Shown: positions 25,386-34,698 of the stretch, piece after piece
How positions within the stretch are numbered: the first letter of the stretch is position 1
Layout: every line of letters starts with the position of its first letter
Assembly (NCBI GenBank): GCA_963668545.1
Contig: OY764868.1
Coordinates: forward strand, 2,914,001-2,978,000
DNA from: G963662265 sp963668545
Lineage (GTDB): Bacteria > Spirochaetota > Spirochaetia > CADAEX01
DNA: 64,000 nt
Reading direction: 5' to 3'
Position numbers and translations under genes: made by a program
The notes under the pieces: model-generated
Database searches by the model: none
What the model was told of the DNA's origin: nothing
What the model saw: only the letters and a program-made list of their open reading frames with translations

Positions 25386-26806
25386 TAAATGCCTGTACCT
25401 TCAGATTCCATGGACACTGAATCACCTGCTTCGGATCCGTTCTCACCGGCTTCGGCAGAACTGTTGGGTATATCAGGGCTATCCTCTCCCGAAGCTTCAT
25501 CATGCTTCTCAATTCCCTGGCTTTCCTCAAGAGTCATTCCCTGCCTGAAATAATAGATTTCCTTGATATCAGGGAGCCTTTCAACAACCCCCTCTTCAAT
25601 ATAATCAGGGGGCAGGTATATCAGCTCAAGCCCCTCCTCCCCTGTCATATAATACACAAAACTCACTTCGCCTGAACTCTGGTCAAAGACAAAACTCAAT
25701 ATACCGTCATAGTTAGCAGAAAGCTCCCGTGAAAGGTAATAGTGGTTTTCCACAGTACCGGTAATTCCGTATCCGAACGGAATTACATCCGGGACAAGGT
25801 TGACATAACCTGTCCATATGAATTTCCGGTTGCTCTTGAGGGCAATTGATCCGTTGAGATCGCTTGAAAGGTATCCCCCCTTCTCGTAAAGCTCTTTATA
25901 AGCAGAATTGCGCCTTGCTGTTTCAGCACTGACATACTCGTCAATTGACTGGTCAAGCTGTGTATAAAAACTGCTGTAATCTATGCCGTTATAAACATAC
26001 TTTACGTTGATGCTCCTGTTGGGATAGAAGTTGATCTCAACCGGGGTCCCTTCAAGAAAATATCTCCTTTCATCAACTTTTGATATTTTTTCATAATAAA
26101 ACTCAATCCTGTCATCTTCAGTCTGGATAACAAACTGCTTTTTCCCCGGGTTGATAAAAAGGCCTTCGCCTGTTTTTATCCGGCTTACTATAATCCTGCC
26201 GCTCTCGATAATTTCCCTGTACTTTGCGGGGTACCATTTATTGTCATAGAGATCATTCAGCCAGTCCTTTTCACTGTTTTCTGCGAGGTTTTTCGAATCA
26301 AGCTCAAAAAAGCTGAGGTACTTGTCAAAACAGTATCCTTCATAACCGTCATCTGTAAGGACCCTGTACCAGTAACCTGTAAGGTTCCCGACAGTTTCAG
26401 CCTTATCCCCTTTCTCAATTATCTTAACCATCTGGCTCGGCCTCAGTTTATAAACCCTGTCAGAGGAGGTTTCTGGCTCTGCCCTGACAGGAATGCTTTT
26501 ATCTGAATACCCGAATGTATTTTTATATTCATCAAATACTGCGGCAAATTCCTCAGCATCCTTTTTCTTTTTGAAAAAGCGTCCTGTGGTTTTGGGAATC
26601 TCCGCCCTGTACCTGTCCTCTTTTTTTTCTATAACAAAGACGCTTCTGATATCAGACTGTGAAATAACCTTTATTATTTCCCCTGTTTCAGCTTTTACAT
26701 CTTCAGGGGGCCAGAGCATTACAACATAACCAAGTCTTTTTCCTGTACATGAAGAAGTAAAAATAATGAATAATATAAGCAATATCAGTTTCAACCGTAA
26801 TTTCAA
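25385..26806 (-). CDS. lipoprotein with SH3-like domain
   Basis: A 473-residue predicted lipoprotein. The signal peptide ends in the lipobox FTSSC (Cys at about residue 20). An SH3b-like region lies near residues 100-175 (PVRAEPETSSDRVYKLRPSQ ... YWYRVLTDDGYEGYCFDKYL). The middle part is beta-rich, with no recognised domain, and the last ~45 residues are acidic and serine-rich. The start is placed at a TTG (26806) because CGGAGG lies six bases before it and this gives a clean signal peptide; a GTG at 26842 is the longer option. Bacterial SH3 domains often bind peptidoglycan, so an envelope role is likely. It is translationally coupled to the ABC-F gene. Confidence 0.75.
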   Translation of the reverse strand: MKLRLKLILLILFIIFTSSCTGKRLGYVVMLWPPEDVKAETGEIIKVISQSDIRSVFVIEKKEDRYRAEIPKTTGRFFKKKKDAEEFAAVFDEYKNTFGYSDKSIPVRAEPETSSDRVYKLRPSQMVKIIEKGDKAETVGNLTGYWYRVLTDDGYEGYCFDKYLSFFELDSKNLAENSEKDWLNDLYDNKWYPAKYREIIESGRIIVSRIKTGEGLFINPGKKQFVIQTEDDRIEFYYEKISKVDERRYFLEGTPVEINFYPNRSINVKYVYNGIDYSSFYTQLDQSIDEYVSAETARRNSAYKELYEKGGYLSSDLNGSIALKSNRKFIWTGYVNLVPDVIPFGYGITGTVENHYYLSRELSANYDGILSFVFDQSSGEVSFVYYMTGEEGLELIYLPPDYIEEGVVERLPDIKEIYYFRQGMTLEESQGIEKHDEASGEDSPDIPNSSAEAGENGSEAGDSVSMESEGTGI

Positions 26807-26893
26807 TTTAAACCTCCGGGATTTATGTGTATAATATTGCACAAAAAGAAGTTATAAATCAATGATTAATGACAGATTAAGGAGTTTCAGAAC

Positions 26894-28123
26894 ATGGATA
26901 CAGGAGAATTAATTGAATCATATATAAAGGGAAAGGAAAGCAGCATTGTGGATTTCCAGAGGCTTCTGACCTCTTTCCCTGCAATATCTCCCGATTCGGA
27001 GGGGGACGGAGAATCTGCAAAAGCAGATGCGCTGATAAAGAGGCTGAGGGAAATGGGTTTTGAAAATATTGAAACCTTCAATGCCCCTGACAGCAGGGTC
27101 TCATCAGGTGTAAGACCCAATATCATAGTGACTGTACCGGGAAAAAACAGCAGCAGGAATTTCTGGATAATGGCCCACCTTGATGTTGTCCCCCCGGGAG
27201 AACTTTCACTCTGGAATACCGATCCCTACAAAGTGGAATACAGGGACGGAAAGCTCTTCGGCAGGGGTGTTGAAGACAACCAGCAGGGACTTACAGCCTC
27301 TGTTTTCGCAGCCCTCTCCCTGATGGAGAACAATATTGTCCCGGAATACACTGTCAAACTTCTTTTTGTAGCAGACGAGGAGGTTGGATCTGAATACGGT
27401 ATTACATATCTTCTCGAAAACCATGATCTTTTCAGCAAAGATGATTACGTGCTTGTTCCTGATTCAGGTGACCCGGAAGGGAAAACCGTCGAGATAGCTG
27501 AAAAAAGCATTGCATGGCTTAAATTCACAACGAAAGGGGCGCAGTGCCATGCCTCACGTCCCGATCTTGGAAAAAATGCATTTAAAGCAGCATCAGATAT
27601 GGTTGTAAGGCTTTCTGAAATAGAAACAATACTCAATGACCATGATGATATTTTTGATCCCCCCTGTTCAACACTGACACCGACAAAAAAAGAAGCAAAT
27701 GTGCCAAATATAAACACGCTTCCGGGCGAGGATGTTTTCTACCTTGACTGCAGAATACTTCCCTCAACCGGGCTTGACAGTATCTATCCCGAAATCGACA
27801 AAGTAGTCTCTTTTATAGAAGAGAAGTACGGCGTCAGGGTTGAATACGAGCATGTGCAGAAAACTGAATCAAAGGCAACTCCGGCAGACTGCATACTTGT
27901 CAGGAAGCTTCAGGAGACAATAAGGAAGGTATACAAAACAGATTCAGAGCTTGTCGGGATAGGGGGGGGGACAGTTGCAGCCTACCTCAGAAATGCGGGG
28001 ATTGATGCTGCTGTGTGGGCAAGGATAGATGAAACAGCACACATGCCGAACGAGTACTGCAGGATGGAAAATCTCCAGGGGGATGCTGTTGTAATGGCCC
28101 TTATTATGGCAGGTCAGCAATAA
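26894..28123 (+). CDS. M20-family metallopeptidase (ArgE/DapE/dipeptidase type)
   Basis: A 409-residue cytoplasmic zinc hydrolase that removes acyl or amino-acid groups. Metal-binding motifs: MAHLDVVPPG (His/Asp), GRGVEDNQQG (Asp), FVADEEVGSEYG (catalytic and metal Glu pair), VPDSGD (Asp) and the late AHMPNEY histidine. The glycine motif GIGGGTVAAYLRNAGI is present. The DNQQG and GEL-x-LW elements favour the Sapep/PepV-like dipeptidase group over ArgE proper. The ATG has AGGAG ten bases upstream. The GGG codons at 27962-27970 make a nine-G run inside the gene. Its 3' end overlaps the convergent gene at 28104 by 20 bases. Confidence 0.85.
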   Translation: MDTGELIESYIKGKESSIVDFQRLLTSFPAISPDSEGDGESAKADALIKRLREMGFENIETFNAPDSRVSSGVRPNIIVTVPGKNSSRNFWIMAHLDVVPPGELSLWNTDPYKVEYRDGKLFGRGVEDNQQGLTASVFAALSLMENNIVPEYTVKLLFVADEEVGSEYGITYLLENHDLFSKDDYVLVPDSGDPEGKTVEIAEKSIAWLKFTTKGAQCHASRPDLGKNAFKAASDMVVRLSEIETILNDHDDIFDPPCSTLTPTKKEANVPNINTLPGEDVFYLDCRILPSTGLDSIYPEIDKVVSFIEEKYGVRVEYEHVQKTESKATPADCILVRKLQETIRKVYKTDSELVGIGGGTVAAYLRNAGIDAAVWARIDETAHMPNEYCRMENLQGDAVVMALIMAGQQ

Positions 28124-29030
28124 TCACAAAACGCCCTTCCCTTACAAGGTCTTCATTAAGACGCCTGTAGAAAAGAAGGTCTGAAGTGTCGGAAGGAACT
28201 ATGATATCTGTCCTGTTCCTTCCGAATATTTCCTCTGCCATTGTATAAAGCGGGTTGTCGCCGGCCCGTTCCCTTATAACCGGATCATCATCAATATCTG
28301 TAAAACCGGCAGTTCCCCACCTTACAAGAACTTCAGGATCAACAAGTTCTGCAGAGAGTATCTTTTCCATACCGGCAGAGTAAACTGAAGGGAAGACAGA
28401 AGGTTTAAGTGGAGAAACAGCTGATTCACCCCTCACAGGGAAATCCCCTTTAGCATAGATTACAACCCCTGTATATTTTTCATTCGGTACCCATAGATAT
28501 TTCTCATGAACCGGGTATGGTTTCCTGTGGGAAATAAAGCAGGATGCAATATCTCTCAGGATATTAATCCTGTAAAGCATTTTCACTCCGCTCATATCCT
28601 CATGATAAACATTGTATACCATTACAGCGTTGTTTTTAATTGACTCGATTTTGTTCAGAATAGCGGGATTTTTCTGTATCATGTCTTCCATGGTATAAGT
28701 GGAATTAAAATATACTTTTCCGGCGGATGATTCGGAAATTGAACTTGTGAAAATATCAAAAAACTTTTCATCAAAAATATTCTCACTGTCATTTCTCATC
28801 CTCAGCTTGGCGCTGTCGGGAGGATACCTGACATCAACAGCAATTTCCAGTTCCATGCTTTTCCAGTTTACATTGGATTCATATTCAACAGAAGGTTCTG
28901 CAGAGGCATAAAGAGCAGGGAAAAGAAGCAGACAGAAAAAAAACAGCATAAGTCCGTTTTTTTTATATATGTTTTTTTTCTCCCTGAGTAAATATATCAG
29001 TCTTTTCTGATTCCTGTAAAAAAGGTCCAA
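28104..29030 (-). CDS. exported protein of unknown function
   Basis: A 308-residue protein with a hydrophobic stretch at residues ~29-44 (LFFFCLLLFPALYASAEP), a plausible signal peptide with a long basic lead-in. No domain is recognised. The mature part contains KYTGVVIYAKGDFPVRGESA and a C-terminal segment ending RFVIIADLP; it resembles uncharacterised envelope proteins. The TTG start at 29030 has GGGAG seven bases upstream. An ATG at 28949 would give a shorter, cleaner signal peptide but has a poor ribosome site. It is the last gene of the unit 31475-28104 (TPR lipoprotein, transglycosylase), 14 bases after the transglycosylase stop. Confidence 0.65.
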   Translation of the reverse strand: MDLFYRNQKRLIYLLREKKNIYKKNGLMLFFFCLLLFPALYASAEPSVEYESNVNWKSMELEIAVDVRYPPDSAKLRMRNDSENIFDEKFFDIFTSSISESSAGKVYFNSTYTMEDMIQKNPAILNKIESIKNNAVMVYNVYHEDMSGVKMLYRINILRDIASCFISHRKPYPVHEKYLWVPNEKYTGVVIYAKGDFPVRGESAVSPLKPSVFPSVYSAGMEKILSAELVDPEVLVRWGTAGFTDIDDDPVIRERAGDNPLYTMAEEIFGRNRTDIIVPSDTSDLLFYRRLNEDLVREGRFVIIADLP

Positions 29031-29044
29031 ATCATATCTCCCTG

Positions 29045-30397
29045 TCAGTTAACCGGTGCCGGCACCTTAAGCTTCATCCCTATGGAAAGCACGCTGTTCA
29101 TATCTATTTTATTGTGATATGCAACGTTATAGGGGTCTGTACCATGCCTTCGGGCAATATCCCATAATGTATCACCTGTTTTCACTGTGTAGGATGCAAT
29201 ATAAATTGATGCGCTGTCCAGATCTGCTTTTTTTACATCCTTTCCCTGATAATAACCTGTTTTTTTAACCGCAGGTATAAGAATTTTCTGATTTATCATA
29301 AGACGGGAAGGATCAAGGCTGCTGTTATAACTCCTGATCATTGATACAGAGACCCCGTAATGCCGGGAAAGATCATAGAGGGTATCCCCTTTTTTTACTG
29401 TATAGAAATAAAACCTCATAAGGGAATTCGTATCATCAGACAATGCAGAAGCAATATCATCCCCCTTGCCTTCCGGTACTTTTAAATAGTAGCTGTATCT
29501 GCCGGGGGGGGTAATATCATAATTAAGTTCAGGATTCGCTTTTTTGATAATATCAAAAGGTATTGATGCCTTTTCTGCGAGCTTTGAAACACTGACTGAA
29601 TCCTTCAGAAGAATCCTTTCCCACCTGACAGGGTTCTCCCAGCTGTCAGAAACCCTTTCCCTGCCGCTGTACATCATAATCCTGCTTATTGCAAGAAAAC
29701 GGGGGATATAGTGTGCTGTCTCCCTCGGCAGAAGTCCCTTTTCTGAAAGCTCCCAGAAATCCCTTATCCCGGAGGCTGCTATTGTCCGCTGCATTCTTCC
29801 CAGGCCGCAGTTGTAGGCTGCAATAGCAAGAAGCCAGTCTCCAAGCACTGAATAATTGTATCTGAGCTTAGAAACAGCCCCTTCAGTGGCTTTCCAGAAA
29901 TCCCTTCTCTCATCCACCCATTCATTCACCCTTATATCAAAAGGGGCAATGCTGTTTGTCATGAACTGCCAGAGGCCTGCTGCCCGGGAAACAGAAACAG
30001 CATGGGACTTGTATGCGGATTCTGTAACAGGGAGGTAAAGGAGCTCCGGCGGCATAGAATTCTCAACCAGCTCCCGGTCTATAAAATCAATATAAAGGGA
30101 TGCTCTGTCTGTTACTGTCTTGAGCCACATTATCCATTCAGGGCTTCTGTACTTTTCAAGGTAATAATTATAAAGCCTTTCCCCTTCAGGTGAAAAGCTC
30201 ATAACAATATCGCCTGAATGTGTCTGAAGAGGATTTATACTGCCTGATTTGTTTCCTGATACGGAAAAATAATAAAAATCATCATTTTTGGAATTCACCC
30301 CTGCAGGAAAAGGAAGACTCCCGCAGTAAACAGCTGATACTGCAGTTGAAATAAACAGCAACAGGAAAAATTTTTTAACCAAACCCTCAGGCTTCAT
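29045..30397 (-). CDS. MltD-like lytic transglycosylase with LysM repeats
   Basis: A 450-residue exported peptidoglycan lyase. A signal peptide occupies ~1-25. The SLT domain (~85-245) has the catalytic Glu in LLYLPVTESAYKSHAVS and the AAGLWQFM and AIAAYNCGLGRM motifs of family 1D. Two LysM domains follow, one near 330-375 (YTVKKGDTLYDLSRHYGVS) and one at the C-terminus (YTVKTGDTLWDIARRHG), which bind the wall glycan. The ATG at 30397 lies 11 bases inside the end of the upstream lipoprotein gene, so the two are coupled. The cut sites would remodel the periplasmic wall. The coding strand contains a run of eight C near 29504-29511. Confidence 0.9.
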   Translation of the reverse strand: MKPEGLVKKFFLLLFISTAVSAVYCGSLPFPAGVNSKNDDFYYFSVSGNKSGSINPLQTHSGDIVMSFSPEGERLYNYYLEKYRSPEWIMWLKTVTDRASLYIDFIDRELVENSMPPELLYLPVTESAYKSHAVSVSRAAGLWQFMTNSIAPFDIRVNEWVDERRDFWKATEGAVSKLRYNYSVLGDWLLAIAAYNCGLGRMQRTIAASGIRDFWELSEKGLLPRETAHYIPRFLAISRIMMYSGRERVSDSWENPVRWERILLKDSVSVSKLAEKASIPFDIIKKANPELNYDITPPGRYSYYLKVPEGKGDDIASALSDDTNSLMRFYFYTVKKGDTLYDLSRHYGVSVSMIRSYNSSLDPSRLMINQKILIPAVKKTGYYQGKDVKKADLDSASIYIASYTVKTGDTLWDIARRHGTDPYNVAYHNKIDMNSVLSIGMKLKVPAPVN

Positions 30398-31475
30398 CAG
30401 AATCTGCAAAAGTCTTATCTCCAAAATATATACCTGCCCATTCCCAGCTGCCGTGTATTTCAGAATCGGCAGGGAAATCAATTTTACGGAAATACAGATA
30501 CCAGGTACTTATCCTGTAGGACCAGCCGGTTGTCTTCAGATAAGCTTCCTGTGAATTGGACGCCTTGTCAAGCTCCTGGCTGACCCTTACCTTGGGCGAA
30601 AGGAAACTCCCCAGGTTATCAATAAAATCAGGATCGGAACTGCTCTGCTGCTCCTCCCATGAAACTGCAAAAAAGTTGACCTTTGACCTGTATTTCAGAA
30701 GATATTTGCCGTTATGTGTAAATTTCCCCCTGTAAATGGCACCCTTAATATTTTCGACAAGTTCATCCAGAGTCTCAACAGTCCAGTTTTTATCTGTATT
30801 GTAAAAAGCAATAAGTCCATTTATCCTTTCCCTTGCAAAGGAATCCCCCGGAATTGAGACATCAGGAAAATCAAGGAACTTGACATATGCCTGGATAGCC
30901 TGCTCCCATTCCCCTGTATCTGCATAGGTATTACCCAGGTAATAGTATGTCTCCCCTATATTTATCTCATCGCTGAATCTTGCAATAAGGTCCTTGTAAT
31001 AAACAATACGCACTTCAGGATCTTCTACAAGATTGATAAGGTCTTTAAGACAGAGATAGTGGACCGACTGTTCCTTTACAAGGAGGTCCTGGTAGTTTTT
31101 AAGGATACGCTCATAATAATGGACTGCAAACGGGTATGCCAGCTCATCCCTGTAGTTCCTTGCAACAATCATGAGGTAATAACCGTTAAAAGGATCATCC
31201 GGATTCTGTTCAACATATGTTGTAAGAAACAGATTGAGTTCCTGGATCGATATTTTACCGTTAATCAGATCAAGGATCTGTCTCATGATTATAAATTTCT
31301 TTTCATAGACAGTTTCCTCCTCCAGATCATCATGAAGGCGGCTGAATTCCCTTTCATCATCCCTGCTTAATGAAAGATAATGCTTGTGACTTTCGCAGCT
31401 AAGGACAACAAACAGTGTTATAATAACTGAAAGCAGTATTAATTTATTTCTATTTTTTATCAGTTTTTTTATCAT
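30387..31475 (-). CDS. TPR-containing lipoprotein
   Basis: A 362-residue predicted lipoprotein. A signal peptide with lipobox VVLSC places the acylated Cys near residue 27. Helical TPR-like units cover ~90-230 (YYYLGNTYADTGEWEQAIQAYVKF is the clearest). The C-terminal third is beta-rich and unrecognised. The ATG at 31475 begins the signal peptide. It has little ribosome binding site but follows a well-formed promoter by a short leader. It heads an envelope operon with the MltD-like enzyme and the exported protein, suggesting a scaffold for wall turnover (inference). Confidence 0.72.
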   Translation of the reverse strand: MIKKLIKNRNKLILLSVIITLFVVLSCESHKHYLSLSRDDEREFSRLHDDLEEETVYEKKFIIMRQILDLINGKISIQELNLFLTTYVEQNPDDPFNGYYLMIVARNYRDELAYPFAVHYYERILKNYQDLLVKEQSVHYLCLKDLINLVEDPEVRIVYYKDLIARFSDEINIGETYYYLGNTYADTGEWEQAIQAYVKFLDFPDVSIPGDSFARERINGLIAFYNTDKNWTVETLDELVENIKGAIYRGKFTHNGKYLLKYRSKVNFFAVSWEEQQSSSDPDFIDNLGSFLSPKVRVSQELDKASNSQEAYLKTTGWSYRISTWYLYFRKIDFPADSEIHGSWEWAGIYFGDKTFADSDEA

Positions 31476-31491
31476 ATCGGAAATTGCCGCA

Positions 31492-31520
31492 AGTATATCA
31501 TACCGGATTGCTGTTGGCAA
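31492..31520 (-). promoter_or_regulatory. sigma-70-type promoter of the envelope operon
   Basis: On the minus strand TTGCCA and TATACT are spaced by exactly 17 bases, giving a start near 31486 and a leader of about ten bases before the ATG at 31475. Confidence 0.65.
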
Positions 31521-31566
31521 GAAGCCTTTGATTTGTTAAGATTCCTGATATTCAAGGAGAGATAAT

Positions 31567-32781
31567 ATGGATAATAAAGGGAAAAAAATATTAAAAGATG
31601 AGAAAAGACTTATTGTACCTGATAATCCTGTAATACCTTTCATCGAAGGGGACGGAACAGGGCCTGATATATGGAAAGCAGCCCAGGCTGTTATGGATGC
31701 AGCTGTGGAAAAAGCCTATAACGGATCAAAAAAGATTGAATGGCTTGAAGTACTTGCCGGGGAAAAAGCATATAACAGAACCGGTGAATGGCTGCCCAGG
31801 GAAACACTTCAGGCTTTTATCGACTATCATGTGGGTATCAAAGGCCCCCTTACAACACCTGTCGGGGGAGGATTCAGAAGCCTTAACGTAACACTCAGAC
31901 AGACCCTTGACCTTTATGTATGCCAGAGACCGGTAAAATACTTTCCCGGGATCCCTTCGCCGGTAAAGAATCCCCAGGCAATAGACATGGTTGTATTCAG
32001 GGAAAATACAGAAGATGTTTATGCGGGATTTGAAACAAGATCAGGTGAAGAAAAGACAGAAAAACTTGCATCTTTCCTAAAAACAGAATTCGGATGGCAT
32101 GTACCTGAAGGATCAGGAATAGGGATAAAGCCTATCAGCAAAAAAGGCTCTGAAAGACTTATAAGAGCGGCAATTGAATACGCAATCAACAACAACAGAA
32201 AAAGCGTCACACTGGTCCACAAAGGCAATATCATGAAATACACAGAAGGAGCTTTCAGGGAATGGGGTTATGCCCTTGCAAAAAGGGAATACCCTGACAA
32301 GGTTATTTCATGGGAAGAATGCGGAGGAGATGTTCCTGAAGGAAAAATCCTTATAAAGGATTCAATTGCAGATGCATTCCTTCAGCAGATTCTCACCCGT
32401 CCTTCAGAGTATGATGTTATTGCAACAATGAACCTCAACGGAGACTATATCTCAGATGCCCTTGCAGCCCAGGTCGGGGGAATAGGAATAGCACCCGGAG
32501 CCAACATAAACTTTATCAACGGAATAGGTATTTTTGAAGCAACCCACGGTACTGCACCCAAATATGCAGGCAAAAACATGGTTAATCCCGGTTCCCTCAT
32601 TCTCTCGGGACAGATGATGCTTGAATACATGGGATGGAAAGAAGCTGCATCCCTTATTGACAGGGGAATAATTGCAGCTATCAAAGATAAAAAAGTTACC
32701 TATGATTTTGCAAGGCTGATGGAAGGTGCCGAAAAGGTATCAACCAGTGAATTCGGCAACTGCATAATCAGCAAGATGTAG
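31567..32781 (+). CDS. icd: isocitrate dehydrogenase (NADP-type)
   Basis: Converts isocitrate to 2-oxoglutarate with NADP reduction. The 404 residues align in style with E. coli Icd from end to end: FIEGDGTGPDIWKAA, FRSLNVTLRQTLDLYVCQRPV (substrate serine), FRENTEDVYAGFE, VTLVHKGNIMKYTEGAFR, GTAPKYAGKNMVNPGS (Lys-Tyr pair that marks NADP use) and a C-terminal MEGAEKVSTSEFGNCIISKM. The ATG has AAGGAG seven to eight bases upstream. Beside pyc it supports an oxidative TCA branch for glutamate supply. Confidence 0.95.
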   Translation: MDNKGKKILKDEKRLIVPDNPVIPFIEGDGTGPDIWKAAQAVMDAAVEKAYNGSKKIEWLEVLAGEKAYNRTGEWLPRETLQAFIDYHVGIKGPLTTPVGGGFRSLNVTLRQTLDLYVCQRPVKYFPGIPSPVKNPQAIDMVVFRENTEDVYAGFETRSGEEKTEKLASFLKTEFGWHVPEGSGIGIKPISKKGSERLIRAAIEYAINNNRKSVTLVHKGNIMKYTEGAFREWGYALAKREYPDKVISWEECGGDVPEGKILIKDSIADAFLQQILTRPSEYDVIATMNLNGDYISDALAAQVGGIGIAPGANINFINGIGIFEATHGTAPKYAGKNMVNPGSLILSGQMMLEYMGWKEAASLIDRGIIAAIKDKKVTYDFARLMEGAEKVSTSEFGNCIISKM

Positions 32782-32796
32782 GCTGCAGAGAAAATA

Positions 32797-33348
32797 ATGA
32801 AAGAAAAGGAACTGCCGGCCAGACTTCTGATAATCGGGACTTTATTCATCCTTACAGGATCACTGCTCCTGCTCTGGACATCTGCGAGTATGTCATATAC
32901 ACAGCTGCTCTGGCCGCTGTTTCTGATAATCCCCGGACTGGGATTTCTCTACAAGGCCCTTGCAAGAAACGGCTCTGAAAGGCACACCATTCCGGGGACA
33001 TTTCTCACACTTCTCGGGATATACCTGCTTCTATGCAATACAGTACTTCCCGACAATGAGATAGAAAAAATCTGGCCGATATTCATGCTGATTACCGGCC
33101 TTTCAATGATCCCCTATGGAATAAGAAAAAACAGATTTCTCAGGATCAGGATACTTGTACCTGCCGGGGCAATTATTATCCTGTCACTGTTTTTTCTCCC
33201 TTTCACGCTGAAACTGCTGACAATCAAATTTGTCAGCTTCGTAACAAGATGGTGGCCTGTTCTTTTTATTATACTGGGACTTATTTTTCTTACAATTTAT
33301 TATACAAAGATGCATACAATCAGGAAAAACAGCAGTCAGTCAGACTGA
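32797..33348 (+). CDS. small integral membrane protein
   Basis: A 183-residue protein with about six short hydrophobic segments in three pairs, each with a W-P-(L/I/V) turn (LLWPLFLIIPGL, IWPIFMLITGL, WWPVLFIILGL). This repeated W-P helical-hairpin pattern is that of LiaF/DUF5668-type membrane proteins, often in envelope-stress modules. The gene starts 16 bases after icd and 14 bases before the next gene, so the three are probably co-transcribed. Function unknown. Confidence 0.65.
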   Translation: MKEKELPARLLIIGTLFILTGSLLLLWTSASMSYTQLLWPLFLIIPGLGFLYKALARNGSERHTIPGTFLTLLGIYLLLCNTVLPDNEIEKIWPIFMLITGLSMIPYGIRKNRFLRIRILVPAGAIIILSLFFLPFTLKLLTIKFVSFVTRWWPVLFIILGLIFLTIYYTKMHTIRKNSSQSD

Positions 33349-33361
33349 AAAGGGGATTTTC

Positions 33362-33952
33362 ATGAAATACAGTCATTCAGCAAATATAAATACCAAAGTT
33401 TCTCTGTTTATTCTGCTCATATTCCCAGCAGTACTTATGCAGGGCTTTTCACAGGAAAATACAGAACATAAGCCTGCAGACACAGCGGTAAAAAACAGCA
33501 GAGAAACTGGTAATACAGCAGCATCTTCAGGAATTCCTGTTATTGATATTAAAACCCCTGAGCAGTTTCTGGGAATCTCACCTGAAAAAGCCTATGAAAA
33601 ACTGGGGGCCCCGGAAGAGGTCTTTACAATGAGGGGAGAGAAAGAGTGGCAGGATGATGTTGTATTCTATTACAAAAACCACATCTACCTTTTCTGGTTT
33701 AAAAACAGGGTATGGCAGCTACGGGCCGACAAAAGGTTTTCAGGTACAGTTTTTGATCTCAGACAGGGGATGGAAAGGAAAGAGGTCAACAGGATACTGG
33801 GAAAACCCCATAAAAGCGGAGAGGGGGATGAACTTTACATGAATCCAAAAAATATAACACGCTACGAAACCGGGTTCCCTGTCAGAATGAAGGTGTTCTA
33901 TGATACAGAAGACAGGATATCTGATATCTATGTCTACAGGGGTGATTTTTAA
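33362..33952 (+). CDS. exported protein with two BamE/SmpA-like repeats
   Basis: A 196-residue secreted protein. A signal peptide runs to ~30 (MQGFSQ). A low-complexity stretch (~32-60) is followed by two related segments: GISPEKAYEKLGAPEEVF ... VWQLRADKRF and MERKEVNRILGKPHKSG ... RISDIYVYRGDF. The pattern (helix, LG-x-P turn, then beta strands) is that of BamE/SmpA and BLIP-type folds. It might bind an envelope protein; the function is not known. AGGGGA precedes the ATG. It is the last gene of the icd unit and converges on the MarR gene. Confidence 0.6.
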   Translation: MKYSHSANINTKVSLFILLIFPAVLMQGFSQENTEHKPADTAVKNSRETGNTAASSGIPVIDIKTPEQFLGISPEKAYEKLGAPEEVFTMRGEKEWQDDVVFYYKNHIYLFWFKNRVWQLRADKRFSGTVFDLRQGMERKEVNRILGKPHKSGEGDELYMNPKNITRYETGFPVRMKVFYDTEDRISDIYVYRGDF

Positions 33953-33973
33953 ACCCCTTTGTAATCAAAGAGA

Positions 33974-34483
33974 TCAGCCCTGACCATCCAGTATGTCAGC
34001 AGCCTCCAGTGCTTCAATATCCATGACAGAAACATGTTTTATATTTTCAGCATTCATCATTAATGCAATACGCTGCAGGGCTGACAGCAGATAGTTCTTC
34101 TCCCATTGCTCAAGTTTTTCAAACTGCTCGGAAAACTGCTCCTGCAGCAGGCCCGGATTCATGCTGAGTATGTCTGTTGCCTTCTCGGCAAGTTTTATAT
34201 TTACCTTGCGTTTATCATGAATATTCCTGACCCTCATTACAAACTGCATTTTTTCAAGCCGGTCCATTATGCTGGTAACAGTTGCCTGGCTCAGGCTGAC
34301 ATTTTCTGCAACCTGTTTGAGACTCAGACTGCTGTTCTTATAAAGTTCCTTGAGTACAAGAAGCTGGGGCCCTGTCAAGCCGTATTTTCTTGTCAGGTTT
34401 TTTGACTGAATATCAAGAGCTCTTGTTATCTGTTTCAGTGTGGCAAGTATTTTATCGCTTTGGTTTTCCAATGGTTTCTCCAA
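33974..34483 (-). CDS. MarR-family transcriptional regulator
   Basis: A 169-residue winged-helix regulator. The HTH lies at ~48-70 (SLKQVAENVSLSQATVTSIMDRLEKM), the wing follows (RNIHDKRKVNIKLAEKA), and helices at both ends form the dimer. It is divergent from the glycine-betaine ABC operon. The 215-base gap has two TTAG-N4-CTAA palindromes, one overlapping the operon's presumed transcript start, so it probably represses betaine uptake in the way GbsR/OpuAR-type regulators do. That role is inference from position. Confidence 0.87.
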   Translation of the reverse strand: MEKPLENQSDKILATLKQITRALDIQSKNLTRKYGLTGPQLLVLKELYKNSSLSLKQVAENVSLSQATVTSIMDRLEKMQFVMRVRNIHDKRKVNIKLAEKATDILSMNPGLLQEQFSEQFEKLEQWEKNYLLSALQRIALMMNAENIKHVSVMDIEALEAADILDGQG

Positions 34484-34551
34484 TTGTTTTTATCATTTAG
34501 ATACAGTATTGTCCACAACAGGAAATACAGCCGGCAGTATTCATACAACAC

Positions 34552-34575
34552 ATAATATTAGTATTCTAATATTAT
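34552..34575. promoter_or_regulatory. MarR-type operator 1
   Basis: A perfect palindrome of two 10-base arms (ATAATATTAG and CTAATATTAT) around TATT lies between the divergent MarR gene and betaine operon. Its core TTAG-N4-CTAA recurs at 34655. Confidence 0.6.
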
Positions 34576-34645
34576 ATAAACCCTTTATAGCTGTTTTGAC
34601 CCCTTTTATTCATATATTTAGCAACATTCCCCTTGATTAATATGT

Positions 34646-34666
34646 TATAATAAATTAGAACACTAA
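34646..34666 (+). promoter_or_regulatory. betaine-operon -10 with MarR-type operator 2
   Basis: TATAAT at 34646-34651 is followed by TTAG-AACA-CTAA at 34655-34666, which would cover the transcript start and block it when bound. The -35 region is weak. Confidence 0.5.
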
Positions 34667-34698
34667 ACAATATTTATTATATCACAAGGAGTATAAAA

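Noticed and set aside
28104..28123. 20-base overlap of convergent genes as an error
   Set aside because: Both frames have good protein features up to their stops; a short tail-to-tail overlap is ordinary.
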